From assembly GCF_963675165.1 (NCBI RefSeq), contig NC_087389.1:6310621-6374620 (forward strand): a stretch of DNA of 64,000 nt, in the 5' to 3' direction. Below the pieces are notes generated by a model that saw only the letters and a list, made by a program, of their open reading frames with translations, was not told the origin of the DNA and ran no database searches. The DNA is from Halichondria panicea (lineage: Eukaryota > Porifera > Demospongiae > Suberitida > Halichondriidae). The translations under genes were made by a program, and so were the position numbers. Shown piece by piece: positions 23,106 through 33,899 of the stretch (position 1 is the stretch's first letter; every line of letters starts with the position of its first letter).

Positions 23106-24304
23106 TATTTCAAGAATGAATAAATTACCACTGTACTAGTGACATAGAGGTGCCCTAGTTCAATGTACCACAATCAAGATGCATGTCTGTGTCGAAAAAA
23201 AAAATTATGATGCCAAATTTAAAAGCCCTCCACCACTGTGTACACTTCAGTATAGCTATAGTAAGGGGTTTGCACTTAGTGGAGTAAAATTTTATTATGC
23301 ACACATTTTGCTTGACTTTATGCCGACATATTTTCTACCTACCACTTCAGACGATCTTCTGAAGGTAAATCATCAACTCCTCTAAAGCAAAGCAGTTCAG
23401 AAGGTAGAGGGAGCTAGGAGTTGAAGATGGTTCGACCCCTCCGAACCTCTTCGAACTACACTAATGGACAAGCAAACACAGAGCATATTACGGGCGATTA
23501 TCAAAACAAAAGCAGAAATGGATCAATTCCTACATCGTTTGGAGCAAATAGAAGTTCTAACTTGTGTTTTGAAGTATAAAAACCTACTTTCACTGTTTAT
23601 GTCTCTAATTATGGTATTGCATGGGATAGTAAAATACTAGTATAACCTGTTTGGTTGTCTGGTTTGATGTCTGGGTATCACATGTGTTCAGTGTCAGGTG
23701 TTCATTTGTCTATAAAGTCACAAATGTTTTTATTATTTTTGTCCTGAAGATTCGCATTTAGCAATGAAAAGCTTAGACAATAAAACAATAATTATTTGAA
23801 AGTCACTCTATATAGCCTTAGCCAGCTCACAGCTATTTTACCGAAAGTACTAGCTGTTTGACAATCAGCACTTAATAACAGAACCTCTCACAAGAAGGTG
23901 ATCACCTCCTTGATGGCAAGTATATATCATGAACATTTATCCGTAACGATAAATGAACTATCTGTACCGTATAATAATTATAATGTATATTGGCATTCAG
24001 TTCTACTCAGTTGCTACGATCGCATTTCAGATTGTTGAATTCTTGCTGTCTGAAACGCGTGATCATTAATTACGGCAATTTGGCTACATTATCGGCAAGT
24101 GCAAGTGGCACTCAGATTAACTATTGAGACTAGATTGAGTATCTCCTGCTAACCCACGTTCAAACTCACGCTATACGTGTATAAATACTTCGGGGTCTAA
24201 TTATCAACCTCGCTGTTGAAGCCACATGATGTTTAGTGTAGTATAAAACATCACAGAGACGGATTTTATATGCCGAGTGTTGAAGTAGGTATAATGACAA
24301 GTGT
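23106..24304. other. no gene seen
   Basis: AT-rich sequence with only short frames and no domain motif. A short imperfect hairpin (GGTTCGACCCCTCCGAACC) lies near 23430; it resembles a tRNA T-arm but there is no surrounding tRNA fold. Confidence 0.4.
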
Positions 24305-24547
24305 TTGTATACAGTTATGCCCTTCAGTAAGTCTGCCTTTTTGTTTTTACTAATTTTCCTCACCACAATCTTACTGGCTATCCATACTCAGTCTGGTTTC
24401 CCAGTGAAATTTGTCAAGGCACGACCCCTTGATATGCCTCGCTTTTTGATGGGGGCGTTACCTTCCTCAGTTGAAATTTATGGTGTCCGTCATACTCTTG
24501 AAAAAGCAGACAACATTTTATTTAGATTAGCAGCAGCTGGACTCTAA
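24305..24547 (+). CDS. possible small secreted or membrane-anchored protein
   Basis: An uninterrupted 80-codon frame with a second Met at codon 5 (MPFSKSAFLFLLIFLTTILL), which gives a basic residue followed by a strongly hydrophobic stretch typical of a signal peptide or single membrane anchor. The mature part of about 50 residues is mixed charged/hydrophobic and contains the motif ARPLDMPRFLMGALPSS, with no cysteines. I do not recognise a family. It is isolated in gene-poor DNA with no visible introns, so it may be a fortuitous frame, a terminal exon, or a short single-exon gene. Confidence 0.3.
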   Translation: MYTVMPFSKSAFLFLLIFLTTILLAIHTQSGFPVKFVKARPLDMPRFLMGALPSSVEIYGVRHTLEKADNILFRLAAAGL

Positions 24548-25776
24548 TCCGGCTAATCTGTCTCGCAGCCTGTATTGGTGATATGATGTTCTCCGCTGGT
24601 GTTTATCTCCAACTGAACAAAGCTTCGGCCTCGTAGCTGAGCACTCATGGTATAGGGGTTGGCACACCTGCATGATACGATTCAAAGCTCCCTAGCCATC
24701 TACACCAGTGTCTGGGATAAAGATGGAGTTGAATGGGGTCAAGGCGTCCTGCAGGATTTCATCAGCCATTCGACACAATGTATAGATCCGAGGCTAATTT
24801 ATTACAGACAGAATTTTACGTTTTTGCGATGAAAATTAGGAAAAAGGTTAACATGTTCGACAAAATGGGAGAACTCAGATTGTATTATGAAATTCGATAT
24901 AATAATTAAAACTAACGGCAAGGCCGTTTAATCAGAAAATCTCCCCTTCACCTACTCAGACCTCACACTAGATAAAATGAAGGGGGGGGGGGGGGGGCAT
25001 GAACAAGTTGCAAAGCAACTACGTATACAATGCTACATGCAAAGCTACTCTAACCAGACTTTAAGTTTTGACAGACTAAAACATGTTAAAAAACAACAAT
25101 ATGCTCTACATAACCTTGAATGTTTATTCTATGTCATTTTAATCCTGTGATAATATTGCTTGTAATTATAGACCGTGAGTACCCAACCCCCACAAACAGA
25201 GACTCACTAGCAGCGTGCTATAAGAAACACGAAAGAGAATAGAAAAGATCCTACAAACAGAGAGTAAGAGATATAGAACATGCATTATTTACACCTTTGG
25301 TAATGTCCACTACTGGTGGGATGGGCAGAGAGGCCACAACCTTCTATAAAAGATTGGCTTCCCTGCTCTCACACAAATGGGACAACCCTTACAACAAACT
25401 CTTAACTGCCTAAGATGCAGCCTCTCCTTCTCACTACTCAGATCCTCGATCCAGGCAATACCAAAACGAGGAGCCAGATCCTCTCGCGGCAAGGCAGTTA
25501 TCGCTGCGGAGCTGGCTACAGTGGAATCGATGTTACAACAGTGAATGCCTTACTTGTGTAACCTGTTATAATTTTTTTTTTCTCCGCGTTTACTGTTTTT
25601 TTCCCCGAGATGGAGTGCAAAAAAAAAAATGAAAGGCTGACACGAGCCAATATTTAGTACTGCTCTTTCTATTATACAGCCCATTTTTCTACAACAGGGA
25701 AGCCATACCCTCATCGCAGCTCATCTTATAATTAGTGTGTGGAGCAACATTTACTAGTCTCGGTACCTATAAGCCC
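24548..25776. other. no gene seen
   Basis: Contains a G-tract (about 24978-24998) and an A-tract near 25620. A 60-codon minus-strand frame at 25310-25492 has several cysteines (CCKGCPICVRAG) but no clear splice sites or family match. A tRNA-like segment near 24630-24700 (TAGCTGAGCA and GATTCAAAGCTCC) lacks a matching acceptor stem. Confidence 0.35.
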
Positions 25777-26090
25777 TAGGCTATAGCATTAACGTGCTGT
25801 ATGTTCAGCCCTAGGCTATCGTATTAACGTGCTGTATGTTCAGTCCTAGACTATAGTATTAACGTGCTGTATGTTCAGCCCTAGGCTATAGCATTAACGT
25901 GCTGTATGTTCAGCCCTAGGCTATAGTATTAACGTGCTGTATGTTCAGCCCTAGGCTATAGTATTAACGTGCTGTATGTTCAGTCCTAGACTATAGTATT
26001 AACGTGCTGTATATTCAGTCCTAGACTATAGTATTAACGTGCTATATGTTCAGTCCTAGGCTATAGTATTAACGTGCTGTACATTCAGGC
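25777..26090. repeat. 35-bp minisatellite
   Basis: Nine tandem copies of a unit containing CCTAGGCTATAGTATTAACG followed by TGCTGTATGTTCAG. Variants AGTCCTAGACTATAG and AGCCCTAGGCTATAG define two sub-types. Confidence 0.92.
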
Positions 26091-26486
26091 ACGGACGTAC
26101 ACATGCTGCACAGATTCTATTCCATTCCTAGTCTTGTGTCGTAGAATGGCAATTAAAGAGGAAACAAGTAGAAGAGGAGAAAAAATCGAAAAATAAATTG
26201 GAGACAAATGTACGTGCGTAGACAGAAACGGGCCTTTGCGTGCAATTTAATCAGCTATCTACGCAAACGGAACAGAAAAATTATTCTCTATCAAAGATTC
26301 TACCTTGTACGCTCAGCCACTCCCTCCAATCCCAGAACTCTCCAGGTCCAAGCCAGTCAATCACAATACAACAGAACTTCACAATACAACAGAACAGAGA
26401 ACTTCTCCAGAGCAAGTATAGGGCCGCTCCTCCAGATGATTAAAAAATAAACTGGTTTTTCCCTCCCAGTACCTAGGCTATAGTAT

Positions 26487-26600
26487 TTACAGGCTATGTT
26501 CATGGTAGGTATATGGCCTCTACTATGTTCATGGTATATATAGGTACGTGGCCTCTACTATGTTCATGGTATATATAGGTACGTGGCCTTTACTATGCAA
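26487..26600. repeat. short tandem repeat, about 41-bp unit
   Basis: About three copies of a unit containing GGCCTCTACTATGTTCATGG and TATATATAGGTACGT. Its first part resembles the end of the neighbouring 35-bp array (GGCTATAGTATT). Confidence 0.8.
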
Positions 26601-27114
26601 CTGTATCAATGATGACAGTATACCAAACATTCATGTGCTAGTTCACTAAAAGTTATGTACGTGTTGGCATTAGATAACAGAAAGTGCCGAGTTGCTTTCC
26701 AGGAAGTGCCCGAACGGTTTCTAAATTAATTCAGCAGGTGTTTCAGACTTCCAGTCTTTCACTTCTTTTATTGTTTAATAAAACAAAACTGAACGCTGGT
26801 GGTCGAAGACATATGGAGGATTACAATGCATGTAATACAGAGCAAATACCAAGCGAGCCACAGCTTTACAGGCGACAAAGTATTTGTTAAACTATAGTAT
26901 AATTATATTAACTAAACCATGCATGCAGTGCTCTCCATTCATATAGCCACAATTGGTTAATCAATGCTGTATTCAGGACGTGGATGTAGGAGCTGTAACG
27001 AGCCTGCATGGGCTTCCAGGATGTAAGCAGGCCGTGCGCAATTACATCCGCATATATATACAGGCCGGTATTCAGCTGATTTTCCCCACGGCCTGAAGCT
27101 GTTTACCATATACC
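26601..27114. other. no gene seen
   Basis: One 68-codon frame (26684-26890) without recognisable motifs. Otherwise non-coding. Confidence 0.35.
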
Positions 27115-27367
27115 AGGAGCCCATAAATAAGAGAAGGAGCGGCTGACTACGGGGATCACATTGGGTAAGTGGTTATGACCGCATTTCCATATATGCAGAG
27201 TCACTTAAGTGGTTGAATCCCTACACGTGTTATACGCAATGCAGGGCTGCAGTTTGCAAGCACTTAGTCGCTTCCATACAAGGAAGTGCGGTTTCACCGG
27301 CAATTATAAAACGTGATCCCGAGTATACGTTGAAGTTAGCCGCTCCTTCTCTTATTTATGGGCTCCT
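27115..27367. mobile_element. MITE with perfect 30-bp inverted termini
   Basis: A 253-bp element bounded by AGGAGCCCATAAATAAG... and its exact complement; the match extends through GAGAAGGAGCGGCT, about 30 bp without a mismatch. An inner inverted pair (GGGATCAC and GTGATCCC) follows. The interior is non-coding. Perfect termini indicate recent mobility or an intact foldback structure. Confidence 0.85.
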
Positions 27368-28217
27368 GCTTGTACTGAGGCATAGTTGAGGCATATCATG
27401 CGACGCAGTGGCGTTTCTAGGAAACGCAGGAGTGCGTGAAACGATTTCCATTTTCCGTACGAATGAAAAACATTTTTAATGTATGATACATGTATTAAAC
27501 ATGCAGAATATAGAGCTAGTGCTTATAATTATTTCAATGTAGTTTACGGTAGTTAAATGTAGTTAACGAGGGAGCGGCCTTACCTCGAGATAAGGGGCAC
27601 TCAGACATACGGGCGTGCCCCTTCTTGCTAAGCTACCGCGCATGCGTAGCCTACACGTGCAAGCTTACAGAACTGCCTCACAAGTGCTTTGACGGCTGCT
27701 CGATTTTCGAGTCCTACTGCACGGTCCACACTGTCAGACGCCTTCATCTCTCAACCTCACCTGTCCTACCGTCTCAAACTCCCCCAAAACCTAACCACAG
27801 TCACGTGACCTTCGACCTGTCGCCCATGGGACACGTGACTCCAGCTTAGTCCCGATACTGCCAAAATGTTAATAATATCCGCGCACCGGATATGACACTC
27901 TAGTTATTGCAACACTCTTGCGACCGTAGTTAAAGGGTATATAAACTTCGCCGAATGATCGTTAGAATTTACGTCTGCTCACACTATGAGCGAAAATTTA
28001 TACCTATACACGATAGTTCCCAGATAAACACTAAGCTACAGTTGTGCATGGGTCCATCCATACCACGAGCATTCATAGTAGGACCATGCCAAACAAGCCA
28101 GCGGACACGCAGTTCATATCTAACCTGCAAATTCTTAATTTCAGAAGCTAATAATGGCATTGAGGCTTTCATTCTGAAAAGCTAAAACGAAAACATTTTC
28201 CCATGAGGACTTTTCTA
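27368..28217. other. CpG-richer spacer, no gene assigned
   Basis: About 27545-27850 is noticeably richer in CpG and GC than its surroundings and contains two CACGTGA motifs, which would suit a promoter. No convincing exon with matched splice sites follows on either strand. Confidence 0.35.
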
Positions 28218-28416
28218 TACCGTATTACTAGAATTACGAACTTTGTGAGGGTTGATCAATTTGCAAGAATAAAACCAGCAAAACCAAATTATTACTAGTA
28301 AATACACACGATCCTTGCCAGAACGCAATAGTTAGATCGCCAAAGGGTCAAATTTTCTGCTGATTTGGCTCATTCGCAAAGGTTTTTCACTAGCAAAATA
28401 TTCTAGTAATACAGTA
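28218..28416 (+). mobile_element. MITE-like element, family A, copy 2 (best preserved)
   Basis: Terminal inverted repeats TACCGTATTACTAG and CTAGTAATACAGTA bound 199 bp. The interior GATCCTTGCCAGAACGCAAT is shared with copies at 2051-2221 and 60002-60240. Non-coding. Confidence 0.8.
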
Positions 28417-29120
28417 ATTAATTCATAATATTATTTCCTCCAAACATTTAATACTACAGAGATACCTACACTTTGCCCATACCACTTATTTCATGTGTAC
28501 CCGGTGTCATTGAAATCAATTTAGCATCTTATTACACATGGGCGAAGTGTAGTATCTGTTTCATTTGCTTCACCTCATAATGGAAGAGAGGTACACCATG
28601 CAGGTTCATCTTGATTTTCTGTCGCAGATCTTGATCCTTTGATATCATAGAAACAGGGAACGGGACTCAGTCGCACGCATCAGTAAATTATTATTTCCTT
28701 AGCCTGCAGATGTGCGTGCATGTATCAGTGGGAATATAAATTATCAAGACTGTTAAGTAAACTGTGGTCTGTGGTTTGTGGGACTGGATTGTGTGCAATC
28801 ACAGCATGTGCAGTTTCTGGGAAGTGTTGCTAACATAGTACTGATAAGTATCAGGTGATGAAGCAGGAAATTGCAGTTACTAGCACTTCAACACTCTTAC
28901 TCTTATCTACTCTTGAAATTATTTAAAGTGAGAAGGGGACACTGTGTCCAATGCTGTTAATAAAGCAGCTATTATAGAATTTCTCAACAGCACAAATTTC
29001 TAAGCCTAAACTTGCACCAAACAAGAGTATCTCTCTTGTATGTGTGTATATAAAACAGCCCTCAACAAAGGCCACCTTTGTATAATGGCTAAAACATTAC
29101 TCTCAAGGTGCAATACTCAC
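28417..29120. other. no gene seen
   Basis: No exon supported. A short stretch near 29050 (CCCTCAACAAAGGCCACCTT) matches the interior of the element at 33316-33513 in inverse orientation, so part of this region is old element sequence. Confidence 0.35.
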
Positions 29121-31123
29121 ATGATGTTGTCCAGGGGGGCTGGGGTAACTAGGGGTCTCAGGGGATGCACCTGTAAGACCAACATGGGAGAAAAAAGGAT
29201 AGTCAATTAAAAAGGTGTCAGTATTAAATATTATCACTTTCACAATAATATGTACTACAATAATTAACGTCACAATTATGCTTCGCACGAAATAATGCAC
29301 GGCTATTGTTATATATAAAGGAGAGTCTATCTGAATAATGTTCCCTCACGTGTCACTTGCCCAACACAGCCGCACTGTTAGTCGATCACTATAGTAGTGA
29401 CTGTATGTTCGCAATGCACATCCATGCATATGCAGCCAGTGGGGTGAGTGACATCACTCTCGCTGGTTTGGACATCTGCAGAACAACAATAATTGTTAGC
29501 ATGCAGTTGCAGAACATACTAGCTAGCTATAATCATACTGCCTTCACTTGTCTATTTGACTGAGTTGACACATCTGCAAAACAGCAATAATTGTTAATAG
29601 TACAAATGCCGAACAGCAAAAACTCACGCTTACGCTTACAAGACACAAAAGCATAAAATTTGCTATGATTATACCCACTATAGGTATACAACAATCCACT
29701 TACCAGTTGCTTAGGCTGGAAGGACAAGCCGCCATGTTGGAGTTTCTGCACTGAGTTATCAACCACGTGGTAGTCGCAATCAATCGCATGTGCAGAAAGA
29801 GTGAGCCCCACCCCTTCTTTTGTTTTGAGGTTTCCCATTATTTGGACTGCATGCTGTGAGGCTAGGCATCAAGGATCCCACTCTCCTTTCTATACAAGCC
29901 AACTCCTGGAAGGTCAGTTCAATCCAAGAGTGTAGGCCTAACCCTAATATACTTTCTGTTCCTCAGATGGATGGGTTCTCTGGCTCTAGTATGATGGTGG
30001 ACCTCCTAATGTAAGAGAGCCTAATCAACTGTAGCATGATTCACTTACCCTCTGCCTTCTCCACATACTCTCAGAGCGAGTCCGCAATGTTTGCTCTATA
30101 GTGTTCTGACCTCCAGGAGAGAGTTGGCCTATCAGATTGCAGAGTGTTTGGTCTGAAAGCATATGTGGTGGTACGTGGAATAGGTGAGAGAAATGTGGTT
30201 TCCACAGAATTAACTATTTTGGTGGAACGTCATTCATACAATGCCAGTACATAATTATTCTACCTTTGGTATATACTGTGTACATTGTAAATAAAAGAGT
30301 TTACTGCAACGTACATGTATTAAAATCAAACCCACCAAAACTCGAGTTTTCACCACATAATATGGTAATTTTGAAGCCTATAAAAAAATTAATAATAATA
30401 ATTATGGTGGCAATAATAATCTGCATAAAATAATGTATAATTATTCACAACAGATTTGGCTCAAAAGCGTCAAATCGTCAGCTAGCGGATCACCTGGCCA
30501 ACATACGGAAGGTAAGTGCATGTGAAGTAGCTCCGTCTTGTGTAAATTTTATCAGAATCAGGTCCGTTTTTGGAGCTAAACTTATGTTGGAAACGTTCAG
30601 TTTCAAAGCTAGCTGTTCGTAGAGCTACAGTGTTCTGTAATTTGGGCCCAAATTGTCAATTTTCGAGAATAAGTGTCAAATAATGGATTGCTACGGTTAC
30701 ATAACTTGTGTTGCGAACGTTTAATTCCCCAAATCCTTATTTAGCTCTTTAGCTCTTAATTTGATAGCGTTACGGTTACATCAGTGTTATGCAAGTCAGG
30801 GTAATAGTAGATGTACTTTAATATTCCCCTCCTTAATTAGATCTAGCCGAGGAGGTTTGACAACTGTATACCTAGCCGATGACTTTTTGCTGAATCAGCA
30901 TTTTGCGCTCCTCTTAGGCTTAGTTATAATTATTGTTAGGTCTAGTTTTAGTAATAGGCACTAACATGGATCTGTAAAGGCAAGTTTTATGAAGTAATGT
31001 TGATTCACATGTTGTTGGACCTTCTCTAGACATAGTCTGTATAATATGATATAGCTACATGCATGTAGCATTACGCTATCAGCTATTAGCATTAGTACTT
31101 ATCATGTATAAATTGCTGAAATG

Positions 31124-31155
<32 letters not shown>

Positions 31156-31274
31156 ATGTATCTGCCCACGCACACACACATTCACATGCATGGCTCTGCT
31201 ATACTCGAACTTAGGTTGAGCCACTGTCTGGGAGTATGAGTGGGCGTTGGCACAATACCTTACAGCTTATCCAG
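29121..31274. other. candidate multi-exon gene, strand unresolved
   Basis: Several splice-bounded open blocks occur. Plus-strand candidates are 29830-29912 (ends LLSIQANSWK), 29967-30010 (MDGFSGSSMMVDLL), 30075-30143 (YSVLTSRRELAYQIAE), 30454-30511 (RQLADHLANIRK) and 31215-31274 (SGSMSGRWHNTLQLIQ). The first three and then the last two join in consistent phase; the link from the third to the fourth needs a weak GTGTTT donor. Minus-strand candidates are an ATG block at 29704-29838 ending at a strong GTAAGT donor and a 50-bp block at 29121-29170 with good sites (ASPETPSYPSPPGQHH). The two sets conflict. I recognise no family; one or both may be real. Confidence 0.3.
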
Positions 31275-32975
31275 GTAAGTGAGGGATAGTACACAAGAGC
31301 CCCATAGTTGTACACAGAGTGGTTCAAGAGCCCCATAGTTGTACACAGGCCCAGTAGAGTGGTCCAGAAGCTCCCCATAATTGTACATGCACAGGCCCAG
31401 TACACTCAGGTTCAAGAGCCCTCTAGTTATACTATCCCCTTTCATCCTCCTTTGTTTTCTACCACCATGTTCTCTTGAAATGCACAGCACATGATCAAGT
31501 CATCAACCACTAGCTTTACAGTGTACACAACTTACAGTTTACAGTGTACACAGAGAGCCCTGCATGCATTACCACTATCTACACTTGAGGTCAATTAGCA
31601 GCTGTGCTTTGCAAAAAGGATGGTTGCATTGTTAGGGCATGTACTATTAATAGCACATGGATTGAAGCTATATTTATACCTAATATGCCTATAAGAGAGA
31701 CTTGTGCAATGTGTCCTTATACAGATGCATCCCATGCACACATACACATGTGTGAAGCAAGAGGAATCTTTGTAATGGTTCTATCCAGCCTCCTTCACAG
31801 GCCTTGGATTGAAGAGGGAGGGAGCATGGGATGAGGCTAGGTCCTCTCTAATAGCTGCAGAACATGAGAACAATGTCTCAAGAAAAGCACAAACAATCCA
31901 CAGGACCAAACTATGAACTAGTTATAAGAACGAACTTATTTAATTCATCACACTAGCATAGCTATAGCTATATAGTACTTCAGTTCTGTACAACACCATG
32001 CAGATTTAAATTGCTTCACTTTAGCCGATGATTTACACTTTTCAATAATCATTATACGTTTTAATTGTGTGGCCAAGTAAGCAAGAACTCCATAATTATT
32101 ATATATATTGGCTCTGAACAGATCTCCTCGTTCCTTCGTTCAAGCAGCTGTACTATATATATGGTATATCTTGTTGAGACCTCTCTTTATCATAATTATA
32201 GTTCATCTAAGAGAGAGAATGAGGTCACCATACGAACAATGCATATAGGAGAAGAGTGTTATATATAATTATAGGATAAAAGTTGGTGGCTGAAAATCAT
32301 ATGCTTGCATGTGCATTGTGTGAAACGCATACACTATATATAATTGTAAGGGGTAAACTGAGGGGTACCGTACGTGGGAGAGGTGGTGGATATAATTATA
32401 GCTATATAATAGTCAATGGAGGTATAGCGCACCAAGGCATAATGAGCGTGCCAAGCAGCTGAGTCACTCAAGGAAAAAACTTTGTACTTACATTTTGCTC
32501 GAATTTATACGACAACGAAGCTTTAACATAGAAATCTGACACATAACTTAATTGTTGTGTGGAGCTATCCATGCTGTTAACGCAGTGCTATGGTGAGTAT
32601 AATTATAGACTCACATATCACAAACAAACAAAAGCACTGAAGTGATGTGCTAACCCTCGGCTGTTTATTATAATATTATAGTGCTTACAATACATGCAGA
32701 TCTATTGTAGTAGATAGTTACATTAAAAGATAGAAACTCTGATGGTCAAATTATGCTCCCAACGTGCAGGCTATATATAGCGCTGCATCTAGCCAGGGCC
32801 CATACATTATTCTATTTCCAATAGAAGTTTCCAAAAATTATGCTAATATAATAATTTTGCATGCTTGGCTGGTTGGCTTTCTAAGTATTCCCGCAATAAA
32901 CATTGCAAATATTGGATATTGTGGTTTGCAGATCACCATGGCTGTATGCAAACTGCACATGTGTAATTATCTTAA

Positions 32976-33170
32976 GGTGACATATTTTCACATTGTTTGC
33001 GAATTCACTGTTTAGTTCATTTTGCTGGTATTAAATTTTGCTAATTCTTGCTCAAGTTGTGAAATTAATGTTATTCATAACGTTTCTAATTACTCGCGAG
33101 TGATTTTAAATGAGATTCATTGCAATTTCGCAGAAATAGCAGAAATTAATACTCGCGAAAATATGTCACC
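32976..33170. mobile_element. MITE-like element, family C
   Basis: Inverted termini GGTGACATATTTTC and GAAAATATGTCACC enclose 195 bp with internal partial symmetry (GCGAATTC and CTCGCGA motifs). Non-coding. Confidence 0.7.
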
Positions 33171-33315
33171 ATGCAACACACCATCTGAAGGTCTCTCTCT
33201 AAGATCTCTCAGAAGATCCTAAATTAACGTTATTGAACCATCGGACTAAAGTTATGGCCGTTCAATAGATGCAAAAGGTTCTAATTTTTCCAGTAAGGCC
33301 ACAGTAAAAAGGTTC

Positions 33316-33513
33316 TACAGTGGAACCCCTCTATACATAACGAACACCTTTGGAGAACAATTAATGTTTTGGCCTTTATACAGAGGTGGCCTTTGTTGAG
33401 AGGTTGTTTTGTACACAAATTGTTCATTTGGGACCTGGGTGCCTGGCCGTTATAATTATAGCAACTGGCCTTTATTCAGAGGTGCCATGGTTGTTAACGG
33501 AGGTTCTACTGTA
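33316..33513. mobile_element. MITE-like element, family D (TACAGTGGAACC termini)
   Basis: Termini TACAGTGGAACCCCTC and GAGGTTCTACTGTA enclose 198 bp of non-coding sequence. CAGTNGAACCTC-type ends are known from Tc1/mariner-pogo-related non-autonomous elements; the family assignment is inference. Related fragments lie near 29050, 60390-60430 and 63421-63570. Confidence 0.7.
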
Positions 33514-33899
33514 TATATACCTTGCAACAGACAATTTTAAATGGTCCGCTTTTCTGCTTAGAAGGAGCTCTTTCAGATTGCATGCTCATCTCTCAATGTA
33601 AAACGAACCATAATTTCTCGTTTTTGGGAACAGACCACGGGCCACAGTAATTTGGCCCAAAAATAATGAGGAAGATATATTCTTCTATATAATTATATAG
33701 TGCAGGACAGGCTCAGCTGTCACAGGCACAAAGCAACAATGCACCCAACATAAAGTAGGCGTTGGGACACAACTATATAGACATAAAAAATCTGTTTTGC
33801 ATGCTCATTGTCGTTGCTAATTGCACATGTACACAACAAAACACACAAATCAGCAGGTATATATTTAATTATATACTACTCAATGAGGGAATATTGTTA

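Larger units (their letters stand above)
31275..33899. other. gene-poor spacer with two MITE-like elements
   Basis: No exon supported. It contains a short direct repeat (AAGAGCCCCATAGTTGTACA, about 31290-31400), AT-rich tracts, and the elements at 32976-33170 and 33316-33513. A C-tract followed by CA repeats lies just upstream at about 31124-31155. Confidence 0.45.

Noticed and set aside
23410-23450. tRNA-like T-arm GGTTCGACCCC
   Set aside because: No acceptor, D or anticodon stem could be found around it.
24630-24700. tRNA-derived SINE with A- and B-box-like motifs
   Set aside because: Spacing is plausible but both boxes are poor matches and no second copy is seen in the window.
25310-25492. 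Cysteine-containing minus-strand frame as a zinc-binding protein
   Set aside because: Only one CxxC pair with no partner, no splice sites, and no conserved context.
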